DNA from: Streptomyces sp. RKAG290
GTDB taxonomy: Bacteria > Actinomycetota > Actinomycetes > Streptomycetales > Streptomycetaceae
Direction of reading: 5' to 3'
NCBI RefSeq assembly: GCF_023701695.1
Contig: NZ_JAJOZC010000001.1
Location: 7,811,894-7,875,893 of the forward strand
Length of the DNA: 64,000 nt
Shown: positions 8,878 to 17,814 of the stretch, piece by piece
Layout of the letters: each line of letters starts with the position of its first letter
Position numbering within the stretch: position 1 is the first letter of the stretch
The notes under the pieces: generated by a model
The model's input: only the letters and a program-made list of their open reading frames with translations
Told to the model about the DNA's origin: nothing
Database searches by the model: none
Made by a program: the position numbers and the translations under genes

Positions 8878-10067
8878 ATGACGCCTGCCCTCACCCCGCT
8901 GACGGGCCGGGAAATTGCCCTGGTGCGTACGAGTCTGACGGTGGTCGCCCCGGAAGCCACAGAGATGACCGTCTACTTCTATGCCATCCTCTTCGCCCGG
9001 TATCCCGAAGTCCGTGGGCTGTTTCCCGAGAACATGGATGTGCAACGCGACCGGCTTCTGCGCGGCCTGCTGCGCATCATCGATCTCGTCGACGACATAG
9101 ACAACCTCGTGCAATTCTGTTCTCGGCTGGGCCGGGACCACCGCAAGTTCGGTGCCCTCGATGCCCACTACCCGGCTGTGGGAGAATGCCTGGTCGCCTC
9201 ACTGGCCCGCTATGCGGGGACCGCATGGAATCCCGAAGTCGCCGCTGCCTGGACGCATGCTTACACCGTTGCTGCGCAAGTGATGACCGAAGCCGCCGCC
9301 GATGACACCCGCCTGCGCCCGGCATCCTGGGAAGCGCAGATCATCCGCCACGAAGACCGCGGCCATGGCATCGCCGAGATCACCGTGGAGCCCGAACTGC
9401 CCTACGCCTACGTGGCCGGACAGTACGTGAGTATGGAAACCCCTTGGCATCCACGCACGTGGCGGCACTACTCACCCGCGCACCCTCCTCGAGCCGACAA
9501 CACACTCACGTTCCATGTCCGCGCGGTCCACCGTGGTCAGGTCAGTAGCGCGCTGGTTCACCAGGCCGCTCCGGGCACAGGGTGCGGCTCGGACCACCGC
9601 TGGGCGACATGACCCTCGCCGCGGCCGGCGACCGGGACTTGCTTTTCGTAGCCGGCGGAACCGGTCTGGCACCGATCCGCGCGCTGCTGGAGGAAGCCGG
9701 CGCGCGCCGGATGGACCGCTATGTGGACCTGTTCGTCGGAGCCCGCACCGCCCAGGAGCTGTACGGGCTCGACGACATGCTGCGCTTGTCGCAACGTCAC
9801 CACTGGCTGACTGTCCGGGCAGCCGTTTCGCACGAGAACATTCCCGGCCAGCAGGGCACACTTCCCCAGGTTCTGCACGAGTTCGGTCCCTGGGACCGGC
9901 ACGAAGCCTTCCTGTGCGGTCCCCCCGACATGGTCACCACAGCCGTACGCACCCTCCTGCACCAGGGCACACCCCGGGCCCATATCCACCACGACCCGCT
10001 CGACACACCCGTCCTCACCGAGCCCCTCACGCCACCCCGACCCGGTCAGGAGATCAACCAGCTGTGA
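8878..10067 (+). CDS. hmp: Flavohemoprotein (globin plus FAD/NAD reductase), one frame break
   Basis: About 396 residues after correction. The N-terminal globin (about 1-140) has YFYAILFARYPEVRGLF and a proximal-histidine region GRDHRKFG. The reductase part has the FAD motif WRHYSPAHP, the NAD-binding GGTGLAPIRALLE and CGPPDMV near the end. Flavohemoproteins turn nitric oxide into nitrate using NAD(P)H and oxygen. The frame breaks at the GGG of 9580-9582; one added G gives PGTGVRLGPPLGDM. The ATG at 8878 has GGGAGGGG just before it. Its stop overlaps the GTG start of the next gene, indicating coupling. The symbol rests on domain order only. Confidence 0.85.
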
Positions 10068-10725
10068 CCGACAACGACGCCACCCCCTCCCAGGGAGAGC
10101 GCCTGCTGCAGACTCATCTGGGCACCAGCGAACGCGCCGAAGCCTTCTACGACCGGCAGGTCCACCCGCACCTCACCGCGGCCATGCGTGACTTCATCAA
10201 CCGCCAGACCATGGTGTTTCTCTCCACCGCCGACTCCCGCGGCCACTGCGACGCCACCTTCCGCGCCGGCCCTCCCGGATTCGTCACTGTGCTGGACGAC
10301 CAGACCTTGGCCTACCCCGAGTACCGCGGAAACGGCGTTCTGGCCAGTGCCGGCAACATCACCGAGAACCCGCACATCGGTTTGCTCTTCATGGATTTCA
10401 CCCGAGATCACATCGGGCTGCACGTCAACGGCTCCGCCCAACTGCTCGGCGACCAGCAGCTGCGCTCCGTCCACCCCTGGATACCCGTCGATCCCGCCCC
10501 GGGGCGGAACCCCGTGTTGTGGACGGTCATCAACCTGCACGAGGCGTACGTGCACTGCTCCAAGAACATTCCCCACCTCGAGCCCGCCCCCGCCCCCTGC
10601 GGCTGGCGCGGTCTCGCCCCAAAGACGCCGAGTACTTCACCAACCGGGCCCCGGCACAGACGGACGTCAGTCAAGGCGTGCCGTACGGAGAGGTATCGAG
10701 GACCACCATGCCCGCAGACTCATAG
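10064..10725 (+). CDS. Pyridoxamine 5'-phosphate oxidase-like flavin-binding protein, one frame break
   Basis: About 220 residues after correction. FINRQTMVFLSTADSRGHCDATFR and the later GNVLASAGNITENPHIGLLFMDF-like strand order (here NGVLASAGNITENPHIGLLF) are typical of split-barrel FMN proteins of the PNPOx family. The GTG start overlaps the flavohemoprotein stop (GTGA). The last 35 residues are in another frame; restoring one C at 10617-10620 gives RGLAPKDAEYFTNRAPAQ and a stop at 10723. The function is not assigned; coupling to the flavohemoprotein suggests a shared redox or nitrosative-stress role. Confidence 0.75.
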
Positions 10726-11098
10726 CTGAGCCTCAGCAGTTCGAACAGCAACCGCCACGGGGTGCCCACCCTGGGCCTGTTCGCCCGGCAACGACGAGGG
10801 TGAGGGCGGCTGGTGGCAGCCGGCCGGGTATCGGCACGCGCAGTCGGGTCAGGTCCGGCCATCACCGCTGTCGGGGCAGTCGATATCGGTGATGGCAATT
10901 TCACGCCCCCACGCCATCCCCTCCGCCGGCGCAGGTTGACTTCAGCGGCTAGTGCAGATTCACTAGAACGACGCTGATGCCCATGCACTATGAAGGAGTG
11001 CTGCGTCAGTGGACAGCGGGGGTTCCTCCACGGGGAGGGCCTCAAGACTGCGGTGCGCGGGCACGCGCCGCACGTGAGGACGAAGAGGGCGGGACATC
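10726..11098. other. Intergenic region upstream of the STAS/two-component operon
   Basis: About 370 bases. It includes the inverted repeat CTAGTG-CAGATT-CACTAG at 10949-10966. Just upstream TTGACT (10936-10941) could be a -35 box, but no matching -10 was convincing. Otherwise nothing recognised. Confidence 0.4.
10949..10966. promoter_or_regulatory. Operator-like inverted repeat before the STAS operon
   Basis: CTAGTG and CACTAG with a six-base spacer, about 135 bases upstream of the STAS start. The symmetry is perfect; a role in control of the operon is inferred. Confidence 0.3.
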
Positions 11099-11526
11099 GT
11101 GACCGTTTACCCGTTCACGTCGTATGTCGTGGTTCGTTCGGGTGTCGGGCGTGTGGCTCTCGCCGGCGAACTCGACCTGGACACCGCCCCCGCGTCCGGG
11201 AGGCGGTGACGGCGTGTCTGGCGAAGCAGCCCACGAGCCTTCACCTCGATCTGGCCGACGTCACCTTCTGCGACTGCGCCGGCCTGAGCGCCCTGCTGAT
11301 GGCACGGTCGACAGTTCTGCGGGCGGGCGTCGGTCTGGTCGTGGAAGGGGTCGGAACGCAGTTGGCACGACTGCTTTTCCTGATCGGAGTCGACGGCATC
11401 CTCACCGGGAGGGACACAACTGCGGACGCGGAGCCGGCTCGTGTCCTTCCGGGCAGAGTCACTGGGCATGGTGACGCAGAGGCAGCGACCGCGACGGCGC
11501 AGCAACTCCGGGACCTTCTGGCATGA
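11099..11526 (+). CDS. STAS-domain protein (anti-sigma factor antagonist-like), one frame break
   Basis: About 142 residues. GTG at 11099 follows AGGGCGGG. The N-terminal strand GRVALAGELDLDTAPA is followed, in another frame, by REAVTACLAKQPTSLHLDLADVTFCDCAGLSALL. One missing base near 11188-11195 explains the shift (restores DTAPAVREAV). The position of the phosphorylatable serine is occupied by CDCAGLS, so the key residue of an RsbV-like antagonist is altered; it may act as a non-phosphorylated or receptor-type STAS domain. Its stop overlaps the ATG of the response regulator (ATGA). Confidence 0.75.
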
Positions 11527-12215
11527 TCGTGAGCTCCGCCACCTGCAAGGACGCACCGATGCCTTCACCCTCCCCGCACAGCCGACCGGTCAGGCTCCTG
11601 CTGGTCGAGGATCACGACATGGTGGCCGAGGCGATCCGCCTCGCACTGGAGCGCTCATCCGATCTGCAGGTCGTGGGACGCGCGGCGACGGTCGCGTCGG
11701 CACTGGCCGACGTCAAGCGATGTGAGCCGGACGTCGTACTGATGGACCGGCGTCTGCCGGACGGTGACGGGGTCGCCGCCATCCCCGACCTGCTGGCACT
11801 CGTGCCGGAGGCGCGGATACTCATCCTGGCGGGCGAGGGCAACGGCGCGGTCGCCGCGCGCGTCGCGGAGACCGGCGGAGCCGGCCTGATCCTTAAGGCC
11901 CGCGGTCTGAGCGAACTGGAAGACGCCGTGCACAGAGTGGCGGCGGGCGAGATGGTGTTCAGCCAGGACCTGTTGGGCGACGTGCTGGGACGGCTGACCG
12001 GCAGATCGCCGGGCCCCGGCGCGAACCTGACGCCGCGGGAGCGGGAGGCTCTCCAGCTGCTGGGTGAAGGCCACACCACCGCAGAGATCAGCGAACAGCT
12101 GGGGGTCGCTCTCAACACGGGACGCAACCACGTCCAGCGGGTGCTGGAAAAACTGGGCGCGCGTTCGCAGCTGGAAGCCGTGGCGATCGCGCGACGTGAA
12201 GGGCTCCTCAAGTGA
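11523..12215 (+). CDS. NarL/FixJ-type response regulator
   Basis: A 230-residue two-domain regulator. The receiver (about 22-140) has LLLVEDHDMVAEAIR with the acidic pair and VVLMDRRLPDGDG with the phosphorylated aspartate; the conserved lysine is in LILKARGL. The C-terminal LuxR-type helix-turn-helix is LTPREREALQLLGEGHTTAEISEQLGV. The ATG overlaps the STAS stop, although a second ATG at 11559 is possible. Its GTGA overlap with the kinase gene shows a coupled pair. Confidence 0.9.
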   Translation: MIVSSATCKDAPMPSPSPHSRPVRLLLVEDHDMVAEAIRLALERSSDLQVVGRAATVASALADVKRCEPDVVLMDRRLPDGDGVAAIPDLLALVPEARILILAGEGNGAVAARVAETGGAGLILKARGLSELEDAVHRVAAGEMVFSQDLLGDVLGRLTGRSPGPGANLTPREREALQLLGEGHTTAEISEQLGVALNTGRNHVQRVLEKLGARSQLEAVAIARREGLLK

Positions 12216-13309
12216 CGACGCAGCCACGACCGCGGAAGCAGGCGGCCCCGCTGTCCGAAACGGCCTTCACGCTGCTGGTCCAGGGGGTGCTGGACTACGG
12301 CATCTTCATGCTCGACCCGCAGGGCTACATCATCAGCTGGAACGCAGGGGCGGAGCGGATCAAGGGTTACAGGGCCACGGACATCCTCGGACAGCACTTT
12401 TCGGTCTTCTACCCGCCCGAGGACCAGTCTTCGGGCAAGCCGCAGTGGGAACTGGAGACTGCTGTGGCCGAAGGCAGACTGGAGGACGAGGGCTGGCGGG
12501 TCCGCCAGGACGGCTCCCGGTTCTGGGCGAACGTGGTCATCACCGCGCTGTGGGACGAGAAGGGGGTGCTGCAGGGGTTCGGGAAGGTCACCCGCGACAT
12601 GTCCGAACGACGGGCGGCACAGCAGGCCCTCAGCGAACGACGACGGTTGTTCGATCATCTGGTGCAGGCGCAGGAGACGGAACGACGCCGCATCGCGTGG
12701 GACGTCCATGACGACTCCATTCAGGCCATGGTGGCGGTTGCGATGCGGCTGGAACTGATGGCGGAGCGGGTGCCGGAGGCGCACTCCGCGGAACTGTGGC
12801 GCCTGGACACGACAGTGCGCGAGGCGATCGCGAGGCTCCGGAGTCTGACCTTCCGGCTGCATCCGCCCGGGATCGACAGGCATGGCCTGGTCGATGGGCT
12901 TTCGAGTCACCTGGACGACGTCGTCCGTTCCTCCTGGGGGATGGCCTGCTCGTTCGATTACGAGATCGGCCGTGAGCCCACGGCCGAGACGGCCATCACC
13001 ATCTTCCGTATCGTCCAGGAAGCCTTGCTGAACGTGAACAAGCATGCGCGTGCGAGCAGAGTCGACGTGCGCGTCACGTCGACTGACGGAGGTCTGCTGA
13101 CGCATGTCACTGACGACGGAACCGGCGAACCCCGCTCCGAGGACGGCACCCGCGATCATTTCGGCGTCATCGAAATGCGGGAGAGAGCCGAGACGGCAGG
13201 AGGATGGTGGTCCATGCACAGCCGCCCCGGGACGGGGACGACGGTCGAATTCTGGGTGCCGAACCCACTTCCTGTACCGGCGTCGGTGCCGACGGGCCAG
13301 AAGCCTTGA
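12212..13309 (+). CDS. PAS-domain sensor histidine kinase (HisKA_3 type)
   Basis: A 365-residue cytoplasmic kinase without membrane segments. A PAS domain lies at about 20-145 (YGIFMLDPQGYIISWNAGAERIKGY, HFSVFYPPEDQ). The phosphoacceptor helix is ERRRIAWDVHDDSIQAM with the histidine in DVHDD. The ATPase domain includes NKHARASRVDVRV and VTDDGTGEP. The FSVFYPPED motif is common in PAS sensors of light, oxygen or redox state, but no ligand can be named. It should phosphorylate the response regulator encoded just before it, and possibly the single-domain receiver after it. Confidence 0.9.
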   Translation: MTTQPRPRKQAAPLSETAFTLLVQGVLDYGIFMLDPQGYIISWNAGAERIKGYRATDILGQHFSVFYPPEDQSSGKPQWELETAVAEGRLEDEGWRVRQDGSRFWANVVITALWDEKGVLQGFGKVTRDMSERRAAQQALSERRRLFDHLVQAQETERRRIAWDVHDDSIQAMVAVAMRLELMAERVPEAHSAELWRLDTTVREAIARLRSLTFRLHPPGIDRHGLVDGLSSHLDDVVRSSWGMACSFDYEIGREPTAETAITIFRIVQEALLNVNKHARASRVDVRVTSTDGGLLTHVTDDGTGEPRSEDGTRDHFGVIEMRERAETAGGWWSMHSRPGTGTTVEFWVPNPLPVPASVPTGQKP

Positions 13310-13311
13310 AC

Positions 13312-13707
13312 ATGACCACACCGGGCAGCTCTTCCGGCCCGCCGTTCAGCGTGATCCTGTGCGATGACAACGTGCTGCTTCTGGAGACCCTGAGCGAAGT
13401 CGTCCAGTCGCAACCCGATCTGGAAATTGTGGGCACCGCGCGCAACGGCGAGCAGGCGCTTCGGCTCGCAGGGCATCATCAACCGGACCTCGTGCTTCTG
13501 GACGTCCGCTTCCCTGGCGGCGGCCCCGCCGTCGCCAGGGACATCGCTCGGTGTTCACCGGCCAGCCGGATCGTGGCGTTCTCCGCGTACGACGACAAGG
13601 GATCCGTCGAACAGATGACGAGCGCCGGCGTTCTCGCGTACGTACTCAAGGGCGCGAGCAATCGGGAACTCCTGACAGCACTGCGCCGGGTGGCCAAGCC
13701 CCGGTGA
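13312..13707 (+). CDS. Single-domain response regulator (receiver only)
   Basis: A 131-residue receiver domain with no output domain. ILCDDNVLLLETL supplies the acidic pair, LVLLDVRFPGGGPA the phospho-aspartate and AYVLKGASN the lysine. ATG at 13312 lies two bases after the kinase stop codon. Receiver-only proteins usually relay phosphate or compete for the kinase. Thus one kinase here appears to serve two receivers, one DNA-binding and one not. Confidence 0.85.
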   Translation: MTTPGSSSGPPFSVILCDDNVLLLETLSEVVQSQPDLEIVGTARNGEQALRLAGHHQPDLVLLDVRFPGGGPAVARDIARCSPASRIVAFSAYDDKGSVEQMTSAGVLAYVLKGASNRELLTALRRVAKPR

Positions 13708-13901
13708 AGGCAGCCGCGTCAGAGGCGTCCTGCCCCAGGCAGCTGCCCCCGGCTCACTTCCCGTACCGGACGGGACAGCTGGCCGCCGCCCGTCTTTTAC
13801 GGAGATCACGCCAGGGTGACCCGCATGCCGCCCGCGGCCAGGACGTCGACGACCTCGGCGAACAGGTCGTACGACTGTTCCTCCAGCATCGGGCGCGGAC
13901 A

Positions 13902-15260
13902 TCAGCCGGCGGCGGAACGGTGCTCGCGGTTCCACTTCCAATTCCAGAGCGCGGAGAGACGGTGGTCGTGCTCGAAGCCGGGGCGGGAGAGCGGACGGAC
14001 CCGCTCGATCGCCTCCCCGGTGCGTGGGTCGTCCCGCCGAAGGAGACCATAGGCGGCGTTGAGCCGCGTCCCGAAGTCCTCCTCGTCGAGCAGGGCCACG
14101 AGGGCGTCGGCGACCGCCGCCGAACGGTCCACACCGTCCGCGACGGCCTCCGCGGTACGAGCCCGCACACCGGCCACCGGGTCCCGGAGCAGCCCCACGA
14201 TGACGTCCGTGAACTCGGAGCTGCCGTCGTGAGCCGCGATCAGCGCCCGGCCGGCCATGGCACGCACCCCCCAGTCCTGGTCCCCGGCGAGCACCAGCAG
14301 GGCGGCCCGGGCCGCGTCAAGGAGCGGGCGAGGCGTGGCCCAGCCGAGCAGGAGGTCGGGGACCCGGCCACGGACGCGCGGGTCCGGGTGAGCGGCGTGC
14401 CGCAGTCCCACGGCCTCCGTTTCCCGGTGCTCTGACTCGCTCAGAACGAAGAGCACCTCGGCAAGGACGCCGGGGTCCACCTCCCCATCGGTCGCCCAGT
14501 CGACGAGCAGCTCCGCCGACTCCTTGTCGTAGGAATTCCGCCGGCTCGACGACGTCAGGAGGTAGAAGTGGAGGACGTCGAGGACAAAGCGACGGTGTTC
14601 CGGAGCCGGGTGGTAGCGGTGCGCCGTGAGAGCCGACCACGTCTCCTTGCTGCGGCGTTCGCTGAGGACCCACCGGGCGGACGACCAGTCGACATGGTCC
14701 GGGTCGCGCTGCGCCACGGCCCTGGCCACCAACTCGTCCACCGACGTCAGGACGCGGAAGGCCCATTCCAGGTCTGTGAGGATCGCGCCGTGCCCGGCGC
14801 GGACCGTGAGGGCGCCGAGCCTCAGCTGCGTCACATGACCACGCCCGTCGTCCATCGCCCGAACCTGGCACACGTGGCCGGCGTCGCCCGTCCTGCCCCG
14901 GAGCTCTTCCTCCGCACCCCGCTCGTACCAGCGCCGGGCCAGGGCGAGCAGCTGCAACCTTTCGGCCTCCGGGAGGCGCAGCCGGGGCTCGCGGCCCAGC
15001 ACGGCGGTCACCACCGTTGGAGAGCCGCCGTCAATTGCCCGTACCAGCGGCGTCGTTCCGTCCGGCAGCTTCTGGTCCGGGTCCGCGCCGCCCTCGACAA
15101 GGGCCTCCGCGACGCCGGCGTCATAGGCGGCGGCCGCCAGGCACAGCACCGGAAGTCCGTCGTCCATGACCGTGTTCGGGGCCGCTCCCGCTTCCAGCAA
15201 TGCGGTCACAACCTTCACGTCCCCCCGCCGGACCGCTGCTACGAGCTCCGTACCGTCCAT
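13902..15260 (-). CDS. Ankyrin-repeat plus HEAT-repeat protein
   Basis: A 452-residue soluble repeat protein. The N-terminal third has ankyrin repeats: GTELVAAVRRGDVKVVTALLEAGAAPN, then CLAAAAYDAGVAEALVEGGADPD and TTPLVRAIDGGSP. The C-terminal half has HEAT-like helices (DWGVRAMAGRALIAAH, DPVAGVRARTAEAVADG, DFGTRLNAAYGLLRRDDPRTGEA). Such proteins are protein-binding scaffolds. The TGA at 13902 is followed in the same frame by about 30 more codons that look coding (MLEEQSYDLFAEVVDVLAAG), so the true end may be at 13816; see findings. The function is unknown. Confidence 0.75.
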   Translation of the reverse strand: MDGTELVAAVRRGDVKVVTALLEAGAAPNTVMDDGLPVLCLAAAAYDAGVAEALVEGGADPDQKLPDGTTPLVRAIDGGSPTVVTAVLGREPRLRLPEAERLQLLALARRWYERGAEEELRGRTGDAGHVCQVRAMDDGRGHVTQLRLGALTVRAGHGAILTDLEWAFRVLTSVDELVARAVAQRDPDHVDWSSARWVLSERRSKETWSALTAHRYHPAPEHRRFVLDVLHFYLLTSSSRRNSYDKESAELLVDWATDGEVDPGVLAEVLFVLSESEHRETEAVGLRHAAHPDPRVRGRVPDLLLGWATPRPLLDAARAALLVLAGDQDWGVRAMAGRALIAAHDGSSEFTDVIVGLLRDPVAGVRARTAEAVADGVDRSAAVADALVALLDEEDFGTRLNAAYGLLRRDDPRTGEAIERVRPLSRPGFEHDHRLSALWNWKWNREHRSAAG

Positions 15261-15711
15261 GTCCCGCTGTGCCCCCGTCGCGTATGGCCTGCCGGCCCGA
15301 CCGCAGGGCTCACCGTCCCGCAGTGAACGCCCCCTCACCCACCGGACCCTGCCGACCGGCGAGCAGATGAGCCCGGCCAAGGCGAGGGTATCCGGCGGGG
15401 CTACGCCGAGGCGTCGTCCACAGAGCCGCCGGCGAAGGAGAGCCCGAGTGCACGGGAATTGCCGCACTGATCACGCCTATGGGCTGCCCGGACAGCCCTT
15501 AGATCCCCAACAGGCCCGACGGGAACGGTGCTGGAGGACGGCCACTCTCGCGTAGCGGGAAACTTCAGCCCGCGCGGGTGGCGGACGTACCTCGCTCATC
15601 GCACCGCCAGGGGCGGGCGGGCCTGCGGGACGCGCCATGCCGGCAGGAGCACTTTCCTCAGCTGGGCGCAGTTCCCCCGCTGCTGCCAAGCGAGTGGTGA
15701 AGACTGGACCC
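15261..15711. other. Non-coding region
   Basis: About 450 bases between the divergent ankyrin-repeat gene and the hydrolase gene. No gene, repeat or clear regulatory symmetry recognised. Confidence 0.4.
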
Positions 15712-16653
15712 ATGTCGATCGATGGGGTCGTGCGAGACGTCAATTTCCTCAACGGGGTGGGCACGCTTGCCGGCTCGTTGGGAGTGCCTGCCGGGGGCGC
15801 CGAAGGGTCTCCGGGTGTGGTCATGATCGGTGGGTCAGGACCGTCCGACCGGAACAACGACACGTATTTTCCGCCGCTCCGCAGACACTTCCTCAATGCC
15901 GGGTTCGCCGTGCTGTCCTTCGACAAGCGTGGCGTTGGTGAATCATCCGGGGATTGGCGCGAGGCGACCATCGAAGATCTGGCGGCTGATGCGACCGTCG
16001 CGCTGGACTTCATCCGTTCTCAGCCCGGGGTGCGGGCCGACGCAGTGGGACTGTTCGGTCACAGCGAAGGCGGCTGGGTCGCCCTTTCCGCCGGCACTGC
16101 ACGGGACGACATCCCTTGGGTGGTCACCAACAGCTGTCCAGGGACGACTCCGGCAATTCAGGAACGGCATGCACTGGCCAACTCCCTGCGGGCAGGAGCG
16201 GCCACGCAGCACGACATCGACAACACCCTGCTTCTCTACGACCGTCTCACAGAAGCAGGTCGCCGCGACATCGACTTCATCGAGGCGACACGAATCGTCG
16301 ACTCCGCCGGCGGGCCGCCCGGATTCGCCTACTACTGGGCGGATATGGACGAACGACTGTGGGAGTTCCTCAAACGCAAGCAGGACCACGACCCGATGCG
16401 AGACGTAACGCGCCTGCGCTGTCCACATCTGGCGCTCTTCGGAGGCGCGGACGAACTGGTGCCCGTCGCCGACAGCGTCCGCTTGTTCAGCACCGCGGCT
16501 TGCCACCCTGACCGCCACCGTCGCGCAACGCTGACCGTTGAGGTATTCCCCGGAGCTGACCATCGTGTCCAGACCAATGGAAGCGCTCACTTCGCACCCG
16601 GATATCTCAGCAGCCTGATCCGATGGATCGAGGACCGGAACCCCTGCCGCTGA
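15712..16653 (+). CDS. Alpha/beta hydrolase (dienelactone-hydrolase/prolyl-oligopeptidase-like)
   Basis: About 313 residues. The nucleophile elbow is GLFGHSEGGW, with the acid in LFGGADELVP and histidine in FPGADHRV, so the triad is complete. FDKRGVGESSGDW is a typical loop of small-molecule or peptide hydrolases. There is no signal peptide. ATG at 15712 (MSIDGVV) is preferred because the upstream extension is arginine- and serine-rich, but no clear ribosome binding site supports it. The substrate is unknown. Confidence 0.75.
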   Translation: MSIDGVVRDVNFLNGVGTLAGSLGVPAGGAEGSPGVVMIGGSGPSDRNNDTYFPPLRRHFLNAGFAVLSFDKRGVGESSGDWREATIEDLAADATVALDFIRSQPGVRADAVGLFGHSEGGWVALSAGTARDDIPWVVTNSCPGTTPAIQERHALANSLRAGAATQHDIDNTLLLYDRLTEAGRRDIDFIEATRIVDSAGGPPGFAYYWADMDERLWEFLKRKQDHDPMRDVTRLRCPHLALFGGADELVPVADSVRLFSTAACHPDRHRRATLTVEVFPGADHRVQTNGSAHFAPGYLSSLIRWIEDRNPCR

Positions 16654-16729
16654 CGGGGCGGCGGGAGCGGACGGGAAGGGAGTCGGCCCGGGCACGTTTC
16701 AGCGCCCAGCCCGGCCCAGCCCCGGGTCC

Positions 16730-17418
16730 TCAGCCGGTGCGGCCGAAGTCGTCGATCAGCCGCACTCTGTCGTGCAACCCGCGCCGCGCACTGACCGCGC
16801 GTTGCAGTGACAAGGGCGGCACCCGGATGTCCCGGTCCCGCCACCGGACCGTCTCCAGGCCGGCGGCGGCGACCAAGCCGAAGTCGGTCGGCTCGGGGAG
16901 GTCGGCGGCGGGGCCGACGCCGCCCACCCACTCCACCCGCGCCCCGAGCATCGCCCGCCCCACCAGTCACAGAACCAGTCGGCCGGGGCCACCGGTTCGA
17001 CGAGCCCGTCGAGCAGCAGGTCACCCACCCGGTGCGCGTGCGGCCCGGAGACCACCAGGTCCAGATCGCCCGGCGTGACGGCGATGCCCCGTACGGCCAG
17101 AGCGGCACTGCCGGTCAGCCACCAGTCCACCCCGGCGGGGGCCAACCGCCGGCAGACATCGGCCAGGGCCTCCCGCCACGGCACCGGATCTGCCCCCACG
17201 GCCTGCCGCAGCTGCGGCACGATCAAGCGCTGGAAGTTCTCCCAGGCCCGGTCCAGGTGCGTGGTGCCGGCGGGGAAGCTCTTGAACCAGTACCCGTCGC
17301 GTTCGGTGAACCCCGCCGGACCCAGCGCGGGGAGCAACGCGTCGGCGACCTCGACGATCCGGAACTCACTGACCGCCCCGCCGTCGTACCGTTGGCAACG
17401 CACCACCGGCCCGCTCAT
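16730..17418 (-). CDS. Nucleotidyltransferase-fold protein, one frame break
   Basis: About 229 residues. DWWLTGSAALAVRGIAVTPGDLDLVV matches the GS-x10-DxD core of minimal nucleotidyltransferases such as aminoglycoside adenylyltransferases and type IV toxins. The C-terminal 77 residues (MLGARVEWVGGVGPAADLPEP, then WRDRDIRVPPLSLQRAV) are in another frame. One missing G near 16960-16967 (plus-strand run of C) explains the shift. A stand-alone AMP- or nucleotide-transferring enzyme is likely; no partner gene is seen. Confidence 0.7.
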
Positions 17419-17456
17419 GCCGTCCACCCTCTGCCTCCCTCGCGCCCGCCGAACCG

Positions 17457-17642
17457 ACGTCATCCCGAACCTGTGGGAAGGCGTCGCCCCGCTACTTCTG
17501 GTTCGTCCGCCTCGGGGCGGGACCGGTATCCCGGGCGGCTGCCCGCCGATGGCCGTGCTGCTCTAGCGGGGCATCGTCTACGTGCTGCGCAAGAGTGTGA
17601 GCTGGCGGGACGTTCCCGCGGAGCTGGTGGGCTGCAGTCACG
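17457..17642 (+). pseudogene. IS5-family transposase, N-terminal remnant
   Basis: Text in shifting frames reads LWEGVAPLLLVRPPR, then YPGRLPADGRAALAG, then GIVYVLRKSVSWRDVPAELVGCS. This is the N-terminal region of IS5-group (DUF4096) transposases. It stops abruptly after about 60 codons with at least two frame changes, and no catalytic domain follows. No inverted repeats were found. Confidence 0.75.
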
Positions 17643-17814
17643 ATACGAGCCGACCTCCACCTCCGACTACTCCAACTCGCCTGCAACATAATCTGCTTGA
17701 GACGACTCCGGGCCTCGTTCTGAAACGATCGGTAAGCCAGAACCCGAGAACGGGAGTCAGCGCAGCAGACCTTCCACCCGGGAGTCCGTCACGTCCCCGT
17801 CCGGTTGAAGCGGG

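Noticed and set aside
15460..15540. Possible tRNA-like fold
   Set aside because: The arms do not form a cloverleaf and no anticodon loop or T-loop consensus is present.
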